Source: Neisseriaceae bacterium TC5R-5
GTDB lineage: Bacteria; Pseudomonadota; Gammaproteobacteria; Burkholderiales; Chromobacteriaceae
Reading direction: 5' to 3'
Length of the DNA: 64,000 nucleotides
NCBI GenBank assembly: GCA_020830965.2
Contig: JACCFC020000004.1
Location: 84,307 to 148,306, forward strand
Shown: positions 17,739 to 26,396 of the stretch, piece after piece
How the letters are laid out: each line of letters opens with the position of its first letter
Numbering within the stretch: position 1 is the first letter of the stretch
Position numbers and translations under genes: made by a program
The notes under the pieces: model-generated
The model's database searches: none
Told to the model about the DNA's origin: nothing
Seen by the model: the letters and a program-made list of their open reading frames with translations, nothing else

Positions 17739-18311
17739 CTACCGCTTTACCTCTATTTGATCAGGATGCAAAAAGCAACTGTGGATGTGGTCGCTGACGA
17801 CGCCGGTGGCTTGCAGGTACGCATACACCACGGTACTGCCAACAAAATTCATACCCGCCCGTTTCAGCTCTCGGCTGATGTGGTCAGACAACGGGGTAGA
17901 TGCCGGGCAGTCACTATGCTGCGCCCAGCGACTAATAATGGGCTTTCCTTCCACCTGTGCCCACAGCCAGCTGGCAAAGCTGCCGTATTGTTGCTGCATC
18001 TGCAGAAAAACCTTGGCATTGCGAATGGCGCTCTGGATTTTCAGGCGGTTGCGCACAATGGCCGGATTTTGTAGTAAACGCTCGACATCGTCCTGCCCCA
18101 TAGCCGCCACCTTGATCGGATCAAAATGATGAAAGGCCTCACGATAGCCTGCGCGTTTACGCAATATCGTGATCCAGGAAAGTCCGGCTTGCGCCCCTTC
18201 CAAAATCAACATTTCAAATAATTTGCAATCATCATGTTCCGGTCGGCCCCACTCCTGATCATGGTAGGCAATATAGACTGGATCATCACCGCACCAGGCA
18301 CAACGCTGCAT
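17739..18311 (-). CDS. tag: DNA-3-methyladenine glycosylase I
   Basis: A 190-residue base-excision repair enzyme. It opens with RCAWCGDDPVYIAYHDQEWG and continues with LILEGAQAGLSWITILRKR, both strongly conserved in Tag. The zinc ligands (N-terminal Cys and the C-terminal His/Cys in DHIHSCF) are present. It lies six bases downstream of fliW on the same strand, so the two are probably co-transcribed although their functions are unrelated. Confidence 0.95.
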   Translation of the reverse strand: MQRCAWCGDDPVYIAYHDQEWGRPEHDDCKLFEMLILEGAQAGLSWITILRKRAGYREAFHHFDPIKVAAMGQDDVERLLQNPAIVRNRLKIQSAIRNAKVFLQMQQQYGSFASWLWAQVEGKPIISRWAQHSDCPASTPLSDHISRELKRAGMNFVGSTVVYAYLQATGVVSDHIHSCFLHPDQIEVKR

Positions 18312-18317
18312 CTTTAA

Positions 18318-18755
18318 TTAACTCCGGTTATGTAGTAGCAGATCGCTTTGCAGGCCAAGCTTTTGTAAGCCAGTACGATTATGCAGATTAATTACGAATG
18401 GATTGTGAATATTGGCCTTCAGTTTACCTAGCGCCGGATGGCTATGCTCCTCCTGGTTGGTGAGAATCACCAGGATAAGTGCTTCTTTTTGACTGCTTAG
18501 TCCAAGTTGAGCTACTTCGGCGTCGTTCAACTCGATTTCATAGTTGATGCCCAGCGTTTCCGGAATGGTGATACTGAAGATCACACCGGGATCATCCAGG
18601 GATTGCATCCAGAAAACATGCGGTTCCGCATGGGTGGCATTGTGAAACAGTTTGAAGGTGGTGCAGTGCTCCAACGCCGGAATGCCTGCAGGAAAAGTAA
18701 TGATGGTACTTTGGTCAATTTCTACTTGGCCGAGCTGTTTGGAAGTGAACTGCAT
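18318..18755 (-). CDS. fliW: Flagellar assembly factor FliW
   Basis: A 145-residue cytosolic protein. In other bacteria FliW binds flagellin and relieves or modulates CsrA (family knowledge). The pattern GQVEIDQSTIITFPAGIPAL near the N-terminus is the family signature, followed by ITIPETLGINYEIEL. It implies that the organism makes flagella, although no other flagellar gene is in the window. The start ATG has GGAGT upstream (complement of ACTCC at 18761). Confidence 0.88.
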   Translation of the reverse strand: MQFTSKQLGQVEIDQSTIITFPAGIPALEHCTTFKLFHNATHAEPHVFWMQSLDDPGVIFSITIPETLGINYEIELNDAEVAQLGLSSQKEALILVILTNQEEHSHPALGKLKANIHNPFVINLHNRTGLQKLGLQSDLLLHNRS

Positions 18756-18814
18756 CGCAGACTCCTATTTTCGCAAGTTCAAATGCCCCATGCGCTGAGC
18801 TTGGGGCGCTGATA

Positions 18815-19852
18815 TTAGCTGAAGGATAGTGGTTTTTGCGGCTCTTCGCTGTCCATGCTGTGTGGGGGGCCGACGAGTAGCGGATCTGCCTGGCGAGCAA
18901 CGCGCAAGTCTTTGTCGGGATAATTCAAGCTGGCGAGAAAATGACGGATACAGTTCAAGCGCGCGCGCTTTTTATCATCAGACTTGACGACTACCCAAGG
19001 TGCATCGCCAGTATGGGTGTGGAAGAACATCGCTTCTTTAGCCGTAGTGTAATCATCCCATTTATCTAGCGATTGGATATCGATGGGAGACAGTTTCCAG
19101 TGTTTCAACGGATCATCACGACGGGAAATAAAGCGACGCAACTGCTCTTCGCGGCTCACCGAGAACCAAAACTTGAACAGATGAATACCACTATTGACCA
19201 GCATGCGTTCCAGTTGAGGGGTCTGGCGCATGAACTCTAGATATTCATGCGGATGACAGAAACCCATTACCCGCTCTACGCCAGCACGGTTATACCAAGA
19301 ACGGTCAAAAAAGACGATTTCACCAGCAGTTGGCAGGTGTTGTATATAACGTTGAAAATACCATTGCCCACGCTCGCGATCTGAAGGCTTCTCCAGCGCA
19401 ACAACGCGCGCACCACGCGGGTTGAGGTGCTCCATATAACGTTTGATCGTCCCACCCTTGCCAGCGGCATCGCGCCCTTCAAACAGAATAACGAGCTTCT
19501 GTCCGGTTTCTTTCACCCAGTTTTGTACTTTGAGTAATTCTGTCTGTAAGGCTTCTTTTTGTTTCTCGTATTCAACACGACCTAAACGGGTACGGTAGGG
19601 ATAACTGGCCGGCAATTCGGCGCTACTGCTGTCTTCAGAGCTACCATGCGGCGCACTGGCCACTTGCAGAGCCATGGGCTGCTGGCTAATCGACTCAATC
19701 GCCTTAACCGACTCCTTACGTACACGCACCATATTCTTGCGACGATGCGAAGTAGGAGAGCTAGCTACCGGCTCTGAGGAAGACATCGGCTCTATCGTTT
19801 GCTCTGTAACGGGGGAATCAATGGGAGGTGTCAGAGTTTTATCTTGAGTCAT
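18815..19852 (-). CDS. ppk2: Polyphosphate kinase 2
   Basis: A 345-residue kinase transferring phosphate between polyphosphate and nucleotides. The Walker A-like motif is FEGRDAAGKGGTIKRYMEHL, Walker B-like region is FFDRSWYNRAGVERVMG, and the lid module has SVSREEQLRRF. The first 90 or so residues are a low-complexity extension rich in Ser, Pro and Glu with a basic patch (RRKNMVRVRK); only the rest matches the single-domain PPK2 core. Phosphate donor and nucleotide preference (GDP or ADP/AMP) cannot be judged here. Confidence 0.93.
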   Translation of the reverse strand: MTQDKTLTPPIDSPVTEQTIEPMSSSEPVASSPTSHRRKNMVRVRKESVKAIESISQQPMALQVASAPHGSSEDSSSAELPASYPYRTRLGRVEYEKQKEALQTELLKVQNWVKETGQKLVILFEGRDAAGKGGTIKRYMEHLNPRGARVVALEKPSDRERGQWYFQRYIQHLPTAGEIVFFDRSWYNRAGVERVMGFCHPHEYLEFMRQTPQLERMLVNSGIHLFKFWFSVSREEQLRRFISRRDDPLKHWKLSPIDIQSLDKWDDYTTAKEAMFFHTHTGDAPWVVVKSDDKKRARLNCIRHFLASLNYPDKDLRVARQADPLLVGPPHSMDSEEPQKPLSFS

Positions 19853-19965
19853 GCGAATCTCTTAGCATAGGGAATGCCTGAATGCTAACGCTATTGACAT
19901 TCCTCTGTCGAGATTGAGCAGCATAAACCTTGATCTAATACCAGTCTTTATGATGATGCAAACAC

Positions 19966-19998
19966 AACAGAGCAGGCGCAGACACAACCTGCTCTGTT
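19966..19998 (-). terminator. Hairpin after the NCS1 permease gene
   Basis: AACAGAGCAGG and CCTGCTCTGTT are perfect 11-base arms with an 11-base loop. It begins ten bases past the stop of the permease gene; the minus-strand tail GTGTTTGC is only weakly T-rich. Confidence 0.65.
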
Positions 19999-20007
19999 AT
20001 TTGCAGC

Positions 20008-21423
20008 TTACTTGGCCGTAGTTGATTGCGGCTGTAATGCATGCTCGGGAAAGTTTTGTGTCTGATGTCGGGCCCAGAAGTAATACAGAATACCCGGGGC
20101 AATCACCCCAACCAACCAAGAAATATCTACGCCCCCCAAACTCGCTACCAGTGGTCCTTGGTAAAAACTACTGTCAATAAAAGGCAGCTGTACCAGTAAA
20201 CCGAAGAAATACGTGGAAATCCCTACTTTATTCCAGCGCCCATAGCGGCCATCTGGATCATTCAAAGCCGGGATGTCATAGCGTTCTTTAGTAATCCAGT
20301 AATAGTCCACCAGATTGATTGCACTCCATGGCGTAAAGAAGGTGAGCAGGAAGAGCAAGAAAGATTTAAAACTAGCCAGAAAGGATTGCTGGGCGAGTAA
20401 AGCCACCGAGGTGGAAATACTGACAATAACCAGTACAAAAATCAGACGTTGGAGTTGGCCTATTTTTAGATTGCGTTTAAAGCCATTCAGAATAGTGGCG
20501 AAGCACATGAAACTGCCATAAGTATTGAGAGTCGAAACCATGATTTTGCCAAAGGCAATGCTGAAAAACAGCAGGCTAGCGATAATGCCACCGCCACCTA
20601 GGCTAACAATATAAGACACTTCGCTACCGATAAACTCCTTGCCTGCAAGCGCAGCAGCAAATACCCCCAGCGTCATCGCCACTTGCGAGCCGACTACCGA
20701 GCCAGCACCGACACAGAAGAAGGTTTTAACCGGGGAAGTATCACTGGGTAGATAGCGTGAGTAGTCAGCCACATAAGGGCCATAGGCAATTTGCCAGGAA
20801 GCCGACAATGACACAGCGAGCAGAAACTTATCTAAGGCAAAATGGCGGTTATTGAGCAGCAGGCTGACATCATGCATTGACAATAAACGGAAGAACAAAT
20901 AGGCAAAAGCAATGATGCCCAGTACGCTGGCAACCCGTCCCAAACTGTGGATCAGATGATAGCCACAAACAGTGGCAAACAGAATACTGATGGCAAACAG
21001 AAGAATTCCGCTGGTATCGCTAACATGCACCAGTTGAGCAATAGCTTGTCCGGCCAGAATGGTACCACTGGCAGTAAAGCCGATATACAAGATACAGACC
21101 AGCACCAGTGGCAGCATCGCACCCAGCACGCCAAACTGTACACGGCTGGAAATCATTTGGGGCAAGCCCAGTTGCGGTCCTTGCGCACCATGCAGCGCCA
21201 TCACGGCACCACCCATTAATTGACCAATCAGCAAGCCAATCAATGACCAGAACACATCACCACCTGCCACTACAGCGACCGCGCCGGTAATGATGGCAGT
21301 GATTTGTAAATTGGCCCCTAACCATAGAGTCAGCTGGCTGGATGGTTTACCATGACGCTCATTCTCTGGTATGTAGTCGATAGAACGTGTTTCGATTAGC
21401 GGTTTGCTTGAAGAAGTGCTCAT
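20008..21423 (-). CDS. NCS1-family permease (cytosine/purine/hydantoin type, CodB-like)
   Basis: A 471-residue inner-membrane transporter with about 12 hydrophobic segments. The start of TM1 reads LWLGANLQITAIITGAVAV and the second region LIGQLMGGAVMALHGAQGP, both typical of nucleobase cation symporter 1 proteins such as CodB. No deaminase or hydantoinase gene is next to it, so the substrate is open. The start ATG has AGGAGAACC upstream. A 500-base gap precedes it. Confidence 0.85.
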   Translation of the reverse strand: MSTSSSKPLIETRSIDYIPENERHGKPSSQLTLWLGANLQITAIITGAVAVVAGGDVFWSLIGLLIGQLMGGAVMALHGAQGPQLGLPQMISSRVQFGVLGAMLPLVLVCILYIGFTASGTILAGQAIAQLVHVSDTSGILLFAISILFATVCGYHLIHSLGRVASVLGIIAFAYLFFRLLSMHDVSLLLNNRHFALDKFLLAVSLSASWQIAYGPYVADYSRYLPSDTSPVKTFFCVGAGSVVGSQVAMTLGVFAAALAGKEFIGSEVSYIVSLGGGGIIASLLFFSIAFGKIMVSTLNTYGSFMCFATILNGFKRNLKIGQLQRLIFVLVIVSISTSVALLAQQSFLASFKSFLLFLLTFFTPWSAINLVDYYWITKERYDIPALNDPDGRYGRWNKVGISTYFFGLLVQLPFIDSSFYQGPLVASLGGVDISWLVGVIAPGILYYFWARHQTQNFPEHALQPQSTTAK

Positions 21424-21925
21424 ATAGGGTTCTCCTCTACTTGTTGTCCGGCGACCTTAAAGATCGCTACGCATTTTTTAAAACCGATCACCTTAGCCGG
21501 CGACTTATCACTTAAAGTCAACATAGTTACCCATGTATCGCATGCAACTTGATCACAAAAACGCTCAATTTATTGTTATTAAATGATATTTTTCAACGGA
21601 CTCCTGCTTGGCCTGTCTGGTCAATTGGCAACGTTATCTGTATATACATATAACGTCAACTGCTTAATTAAAGTTGTCAAGCAATGCCAATTTAATGAAT
21701 GACTACTAAGTGCCCTTATCAGGCCTCTGCTGAACTAATACACTCGGATACCAGTTTTTGTGAACAATCCGCATTCGGGTACACTTAGCACTCAATCGAC
21801 CCTGCCGGGCTTTGCTGGCTGCCACTATCACGCACCTATGCCTGTTTTGGGTATCGGATAAAATTCGGGAATACAGCCAGGAAAGCGAGAAATAAACATT
21901 TTACTCATTACACAATATCAGAACG
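21424..21925. other. 502-base gap between divergent permease and metallopeptidase genes
   Basis: Contains a 26-base near-perfect palindrome at 21631-21656 and two copies of a TCGCCGG motif in the permease leader (minus strand, 21445-21510), one of which can form a small hairpin. I recognise no known riboswitch class and no gene. Confidence 0.5.
21631..21656. promoter_or_regulatory. 26-base palindrome, operator candidate
   Basis: ACGTTAT-C-TGTATATACA-T-ATAACGT is symmetric over 26 bases apart from one mismatched pair (C/T). It lies about 210 bases upstream of the permease start and 270 upstream of the metallopeptidase start. It resembles a dimeric-regulator operator; the protein is unknown. 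Confidence 0.45.
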
Positions 21926-22441
21926 ATGATCACGCTTAGCTACTTAACAGGCTATCCCCAACACCTACTAGAACGCATCCATGCACTAGTGGCGCAAAAT
22001 CAGCTCGGCACCTGGTTGGAACAACAATACCCAGATGCTCATAATGTCCAAACGGATAAGGCGTTGTACCAGTATGTGGCCGAACTAAAACAACGCTATC
22101 TGAGAAATACACCCGTAATAGCCAGAGTGCAATTTGACAATCAACAGCACCCTATGAAAGGCACACTGGGCACCAATACTTTCATCGCACGTGTGCAGGG
22201 AAGCAAACTCAAAAGTAAAAACGAAATCCGTATCGCCTCGTTGTTCCGTGATGCGCCGGAAGCATTTCTACGGATGATCGTAATACACGAGCTTTCACAC
22301 TTAAAAGAAAAGGACCATAACAAAGCCTTCTATCAGTTGTGCTGCCATATGGAGCCGAACTACCATCAATTGGAATTTGGTATGCGTGTTTGGTTAAGCT
22401 GGCGTGAGTACAACAATAAGCTATCCTCAATGCCGAAGTGA
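21926..22441 (+). CDS. YgjP-like / M48-type zinc metallopeptidase domain protein
   Basis: A 171-residue protein with the zinc motif HELSHLKEKDHNKAFY (HELxH plus a downstream His), as in the DUF45/YgjP-like metallopeptidases. The C-terminus YHQLEFGMRVWL also fits. Family members are thought to be small soluble peptidases, but substrates are generally unknown. No signal peptide or membrane segment is seen. It stands alone, with repeat copy 6 about 110 bases downstream. Confidence 0.82.
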   Translation: MITLSYLTGYPQHLLERIHALVAQNQLGTWLEQQYPDAHNVQTDKALYQYVAELKQRYLRNTPVIARVQFDNQQHPMKGTLGTNTFIARVQGSKLKSKNEIRIASLFRDAPEAFLRMIVIHELSHLKEKDHNKAFYQLCCHMEPNYHQLEFGMRVWLSWREYNNKLSSMPK

Positions 22442-22548
22442 CAAAAGATGATAGGTATAAGCCAGCGACCCGAAGCCGCACTCATACGATTGTCCCCTAC
22501 TTTTTTGATTCGCTGATTAAACATGTAGTTGATCATCCAGCCAAACTT

Positions 22549-22650
22549 AGAGCCGCTAACAAAACCCCTGATCCAGCGTTGCGCCTCCTTGTCGTATCAC
22601 AGCTACTGCGCCTTAGCTCAGGGGTTCTTCGAGCTCTTGTGAGCGGCTCT
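22549..22650. repeat. Palindromic repeat, copy 6 (102 bp)
   Basis: Starts AGAGCCGCTAACAAAACC and ends GAGCGGCTCT, in the same orientation as copy 2. The core CTGATCCAGCGTTGCGCC is retained; the segment with GTACTGTCTGCG is shortened. Flanks CTT and TAG extend the inverted symmetry by a few bases. It lies between the metallopeptidase and permease genes. Confidence 0.85.
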
Positions 22651-22800
22651 TAGCCTGATGGCAGCATGACTAAACCGTGATAAAAAACCATCTTGCGAGT
22701 GGCGTTTTGCCAAAAGAAAATCAACATTGGCATGGAGCAAACACTTGTTCATGGCTAGCGTTGGTGAGTGTCTCGCCATATCAAAGAAAGAAAATATTTC

Positions 22801-24147
22801 ATGCCTACCAATCCTGATGTCAGCAACGCTGCTGGCCACACTCTGCGTCGCGTTCTGTCCCTACCGGCTCTCGTTCTGTTTGGGTTGGTGTATATGGTAC
22901 CGTTAACCGTGTTTACCACTTATGGCGTGGTGACACAGATTAGTGGCGGCAGAACCGCTCTAGCCTATGCTGCCACGCTGCTGGCCATGCTGTTTACCGC
23001 ACTATCGTATGGAGCGATGGTCAAGAAATACCCTAGCACGGGCTCGGCTTACGCTTATGCCAGCAAGAGCTTTGGCAGAACGCCAGGCTTTTTGGCTGGC
23101 TGGTCTTTGCTGCTGGACTATTTGTTTTTACCGATGATCAATTATTTAGTGATTGGTATTTACCTGCATCAGAGCATGCCGCAGATTCCAGTCTGGGTAT
23201 TTATAGTCGCAGCGATCAGCTTAGTAACTGTGCTAAATATTATCGGTATCCAGTCAGTATCGCGCTTTGGCAATCTCCTGGTGGTGGCACAGATAGTGTT
23301 TATCCTGGTTTTTATTGCCCTTGCCTGGCACACCTTACAGAAGCAGCCTTTACTGAATCTGGCCACGCCGTTCTTAGGTGATAACAGCGCACCAGGCTGG
23401 TCGCCACTACTGGCTGGTGCCGCCATTTTATGCCTGTCTTTTCTTGGCTTTGATGCCGTATCTACGATGGCAGAGGAAGCCCGTAGGCCGGAGCGCGATA
23501 TTCCGCTGGCCGTGATATTTACCACCATCAGCGCCGGTGTTCTGTTTATCTTATTGGCAACTGTCAGCCAGCTGATATTACCAGGCAGCCATTTTCAGCA
23601 GGTTGATACCGCAGCCAATGAAATCATGCAGGCCTTGGCTGGCAAGATGCTGGTCGCATTTTTTACCGCTACCTATGTTGCCGGTGCCTGTGGTTCGGCA
23701 CTTGCTTCACAAGCGTCCGTCTCACGAATACTGTATTGCATGGGACGAGATGGTGTCTTACCCCGGTCGCTGTTCGGGCGCTTGTCCGGTCGTTTTCAGA
23801 CACCAGTTTGTGCGATTGTCCTGGTATCAGCGGTATCACTGCTAGCACTGGTGATTAGCCTAGAAACGCTGGCCTCACTCATCAGCTTTGGAGCGCTGGT
23901 AGCCTTCTCAACGGTGAATCTGGCGGTGATCAAAAGCTATCTGCTGGATGGTGGCAGACATTCGCTTGGCGCTTACCTACGTTATGGGCTGTTGCCACTG
24001 ATTGGTTTTACGCTGATTGCCTGGCTATGGACCAGCTTGTCCACCCTAACATTGCAAATAGGCATGGGCTGGCTGCTGCTGGGGAGCACTTATTACCTGT
24101 TTTTCCTCAGGCGCAAGCAGCTCAACCCACAACAGGCCTTCAACTGA
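22801..24147 (+). CDS. APC-family amino acid/polyamine permease (PuuP-like)
   Basis: A 448-residue membrane protein with 12 hydrophobic segments. FGLVYMVPLTVFTTYGVV opens TM1, and KKYPSTGSAYAYASKSFG is the conserved TM2-TM3 region of putrescine importer-like APC proteins. LSFLGFDAVSTMAEEARRP is the TM6 region. Substrate (amino acid or polyamine) is not determined. ATG at 22801 is preferred to the GTG at 22768 because the membrane domain needs only a short leader. It ends in front of a shared perfect terminator. Confidence 0.87.
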   Translation: MPTNPDVSNAAGHTLRRVLSLPALVLFGLVYMVPLTVFTTYGVVTQISGGRTALAYAATLLAMLFTALSYGAMVKKYPSTGSAYAYASKSFGRTPGFLAGWSLLLDYLFLPMINYLVIGIYLHQSMPQIPVWVFIVAAISLVTVLNIIGIQSVSRFGNLLVVAQIVFILVFIALAWHTLQKQPLLNLATPFLGDNSAPGWSPLLAGAAILCLSFLGFDAVSTMAEEARRPERDIPLAVIFTTISAGVLFILLATVSQLILPGSHFQQVDTAANEIMQALAGKMLVAFFTATYVAGACGSALASQASVSRILYCMGRDGVLPRSLFGRLSGRFQTPVCAIVLVSAVSLLALVISLETLASLISFGALVAFSTVNLAVIKSYLLDGGRHSLGAYLRYGLLPLIGFTLIAWLWTSLSTLTLQIGMGWLLLGSTYYLFFLRRKQLNPQQAFN

Positions 24148-24240
24148 TGCCTACTCCCAAGCTGTTCGTACCAGCCCTAGGAGCGCACCACCAATCTCAG
24201 AACAAGAATTTCCACCGATACTCCGACCACTGCAACCAAA

Positions 24241-24284
24241 GCCGCCCCGGAATTCAGCCCAAACAGGCTGAATTCCGGGGCGGC
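24241..24284. terminator. Perfect 19-base-pair bidirectional terminator hairpin
   Basis: The arms at 24241-24259 and 24266-24284 are exactly complementary over 19 bases (each contains GAATTC next to a CCCC or GGGG run), with loop CAAACA. It separates the convergent APC permease and ktrA genes. Confidence 0.8.
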
Positions 24285-24303
24285 AGCCACTTGCCTCTAG
24301 AGG

Positions 24304-24999
24304 CTATGCCTTACTATCGCCAGCGAGCCTCTCAATAGCCTGCACCGGGCCAGAAACAATCAGCAAATCATCAGGCAAAACAACAGTAGTGGATTTGGCA
24401 TGCTCAAAACCCTCGTTCAAGTGCTTGACCGCCACCACCGTTACCCCAAATTTCTCACGCAGATCAGACTCAGCCAACGAACAGTTAATCATCTGTCCAG
24501 GAACATGAATTTCGGCAACAGCAAAGCCACCATCAAACTCAATAAAATCCATCATTGTTCCGGTAATCAGATGAGCTACTCGCTCCCCCATTTCCACCTC
24601 CGGATACACCACATGATGAGCACCAATACGCTGAGCGATATGACCATGCTCCGTCGTCATGGCCTTTACCCAAATATCCTTCACACCGAGCTCGGTCAAG
24701 GCCACAATCGTCATCAAGCTGGCGGCTAAATCCGAACCCATGCTGACGATGGCATGCGTAAAATCGGCCACGCCCAGTTGCTTCATCACATTCACATTAC
24801 TTGCATCTGCCTGCACCGCATGGGTCAGCGTCTCTGCCCAAAGCTGTACCGGTTCAACAGCCTTATCTACTCCCATTACTTCGTGTCCCAAACGCATAAG
24901 AGACTGTGAAACAGAGCTACCAAAACGTCCTAATCCAATTACAACCACACTGCCAGTTTTGGCAGAGGACCGCTTATCTTTAAATAATTTATCCAACAA
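24304..24999 (-). CDS. ktrA: Potassium uptake regulatory subunit (KtrA/TrkA type)
   Basis: A 231-residue peripheral membrane protein with an RCK domain: Rossmann motif VVVIGLGRFGSSVSQSL at about 18-34, followed by the acidic VDKAVEP, and a C-terminal RCK_C domain. It gates the partner channel in response to bound nucleotide (ATP/ADP or NAD). The single RCK unit and length fit KtrA rather than the double-domain TrkA. Its start codon overlaps the end of ktrB by 11 bases, so the two are translationally coupled. Confidence 0.92.
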   Translation of the reverse strand: MLDKLFKDKRSSAKTGSVVVIGLGRFGSSVSQSLMRLGHEVMGVDKAVEPVQLWAETLTHAVQADASNVNVMKQLGVADFTHAIVSMGSDLAASLMTIVALTELGVKDIWVKAMTTEHGHIAQRIGAHHVVYPEVEMGERVAHLITGTMMDFIEFDGGFAVAEIHVPGQMINCSLAESDLREKFGVTVVAVKHLNEGFEHAKSTTVVLPDDLLIVSGPVQAIERLAGDSKA

Positions 25000-26332
25000 T
25001 GGGATGCTCCTCTGGGTATCGGTAAGGCATGTTTCGTTCGACTAATATCAGTGATACGGCAAGCGTAATAGTCCCGATACGTCCTACATACATTAATAGC
25101 GCCAGCATAAGCTGGCCGGAAGGAGGAAGGTCGGCGGTAATGCCTGTAGACAAGCCAACCGTACCAAACGCGGATATCACTTCGAAAATGACTTTATCCG
25201 TTGGAAAATCGCTCACCCGCAGCAGCACCAAGGTGGCAATAGTCACCAGACTGCTACCAAGCAGCAGTACCGTAATAGCCTGGCGTTGTACCGATGAGCT
25301 GATACGACGCCCAAACGCTTCGCTATCACCGCGCCCACGAATTTCGGCTAGCACCAGTAAAACCAGGATGGCAACAGTACCCACCTTGACCCCCCCAGCC
25401 GTGCCCGCACTACCACCGCCGATAAACATCAGCAAATAATGCACCCCCCAGCTCTCATGGGTCATGGCAGCGATATCAATAGAGTTAAACCCTGCTGTCC
25501 GCGCCGATACCGAGGCAAAAGCTGCAGAAAGCAATTTGTGCCACAAGGGCATATCACCTAGTGTCTTGGGGTTTGACCACTCGGCCAATAAGATGGCAAC
25601 AAAACCGACTACTAGGAGTATCGCCGTCCCCCAAAGAGTCAACTTAGTATGCAGAGACCAATGTCGGGGATCGAAAAATTTATTACGTAAATTATGCAAA
25701 ACAGGAAAGCCAATACCTCCTACAATAATTCCCAGCATCACCGGCAACAAAATAAGTGCATCGGAGGAGTAACTCATTAAACTGTCGGAATAAATAGAGA
25801 AACCAGCATTATTGAAAGCTGAGATTGCATGAAACAATCCACTCCAAATGGCTTCATGCCACGGGTGGTCATAAGTGAAATGGAACCTGAGTGTAAGCAA
25901 TAATGCGATTAATAACTCCGATGCGCCGGTCACCACAAATACCAGCTTGGCAACACTGGACACTTCCCCCAAGCCGATAAAACCAGACACTCGCGTTTCA
26001 ACCTGAGTAATTAGCTTGGTCTGAAGCCGTAATGAGCGATTGACCATCAAACCAAGTAGCGTTGCAGTGGTCATCATGCCAAAGCCACCAATTTGGAACA
26101 AAAGCATGATGATGGTTTGGCCAAATGTAGACCAGTAGCTGCCGGTATCAACCACCACCAGGCCAGTGACACACACCGCCGAGACGGCGGTAAAAAAAGC
26201 CGTCAACCATGGCACCACCTGCCCGCTAGCATGAGCGATGGGAAGCATCAACAGCAGTGTGCCGAGCATGATCACGGAGAGAAAACTGAGGGCAACGATC
26301 CGGGTAGGATGCAATAAAGTTTTCATATGCAC
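24989..26332 (-). CDS. ktrB: Potassium channel subunit KtrB (TrkH family), intact copy
   Basis: A 447-residue inner-membrane K+ transporter with four repeated M1-P-M2 units; filter glycines are seen in VCVTGLVVVDTGS, FNNAGFS, RTAGFNS and FGTVGLSTG. The start is GTG at 26332 or ATG at 26326 (MKTLLHPT). Its first 178 codons and the 64 bases upstream are duplicated almost exactly at 27637-28240. After that event this full-length copy lies downstream of the AT-rich insert, so its promoter must come from the 64-base copy of the upstream region or from the insert. Confidence 0.93.
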   Translation of the reverse strand: MHMKTLLHPTRIVALSFLSVIMLGTLLLMLPIAHASGQVVPWLTAFFTAVSAVCVTGLVVVDTGSYWSTFGQTIIMLLFQIGGFGMMTTATLLGLMVNRSLRLQTKLITQVETRVSGFIGLGEVSSVAKLVFVVTGASELLIALLLTLRFHFTYDHPWHEAIWSGLFHAISAFNNAGFSIYSDSLMSYSSDALILLPVMLGIIVGGIGFPVLHNLRNKFFDPRHWSLHTKLTLWGTAILLVVGFVAILLAEWSNPKTLGDMPLWHKLLSAAFASVSARTAGFNSIDIAAMTHESWGVHYLLMFIGGGSAGTAGGVKVGTVAILVLLVLAEIRGRGDSEAFGRRISSSVQRQAITVLLLGSSLVTIATLVLLRVSDFPTDKVIFEVISAFGTVGLSTGITADLPPSGQLMLALLMYVGRIGTITLAVSLILVERNMPYRYPEEHPIVG

Positions 26333-26396
26333 ACGTTATAGACAAATACATGAAGGGAAGTTAACTTAAAACCCATCAATTATAACGCGGAAAGTT
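25796..26396. repeat. 601-bp direct repeat, left copy
   Basis: From AGAGAAACCAGC to GCGGAAAGTT this stretch is repeated at 27637-28240. I count only three differences: ATT missing here relative to the right copy, CAACCTGAG versus CAACTTGAG, and GCAGTGG versus GCGGTGG. It covers the 5' part of ktrB and its upstream region. Confidence 0.95.

Noticed and set aside
21440..21520. Possible riboswitch in the NCS1 permease leader
   Set aside because: Two TCGCCGG motifs and a small hairpin are present but fit no purine, guanidine or preQ1 consensus that I know.
21631..21656. Possible LexA box (CTGTATATACAT)
   Set aside because: The second CAG half-site is absent and neither neighbour is a DNA-damage gene.
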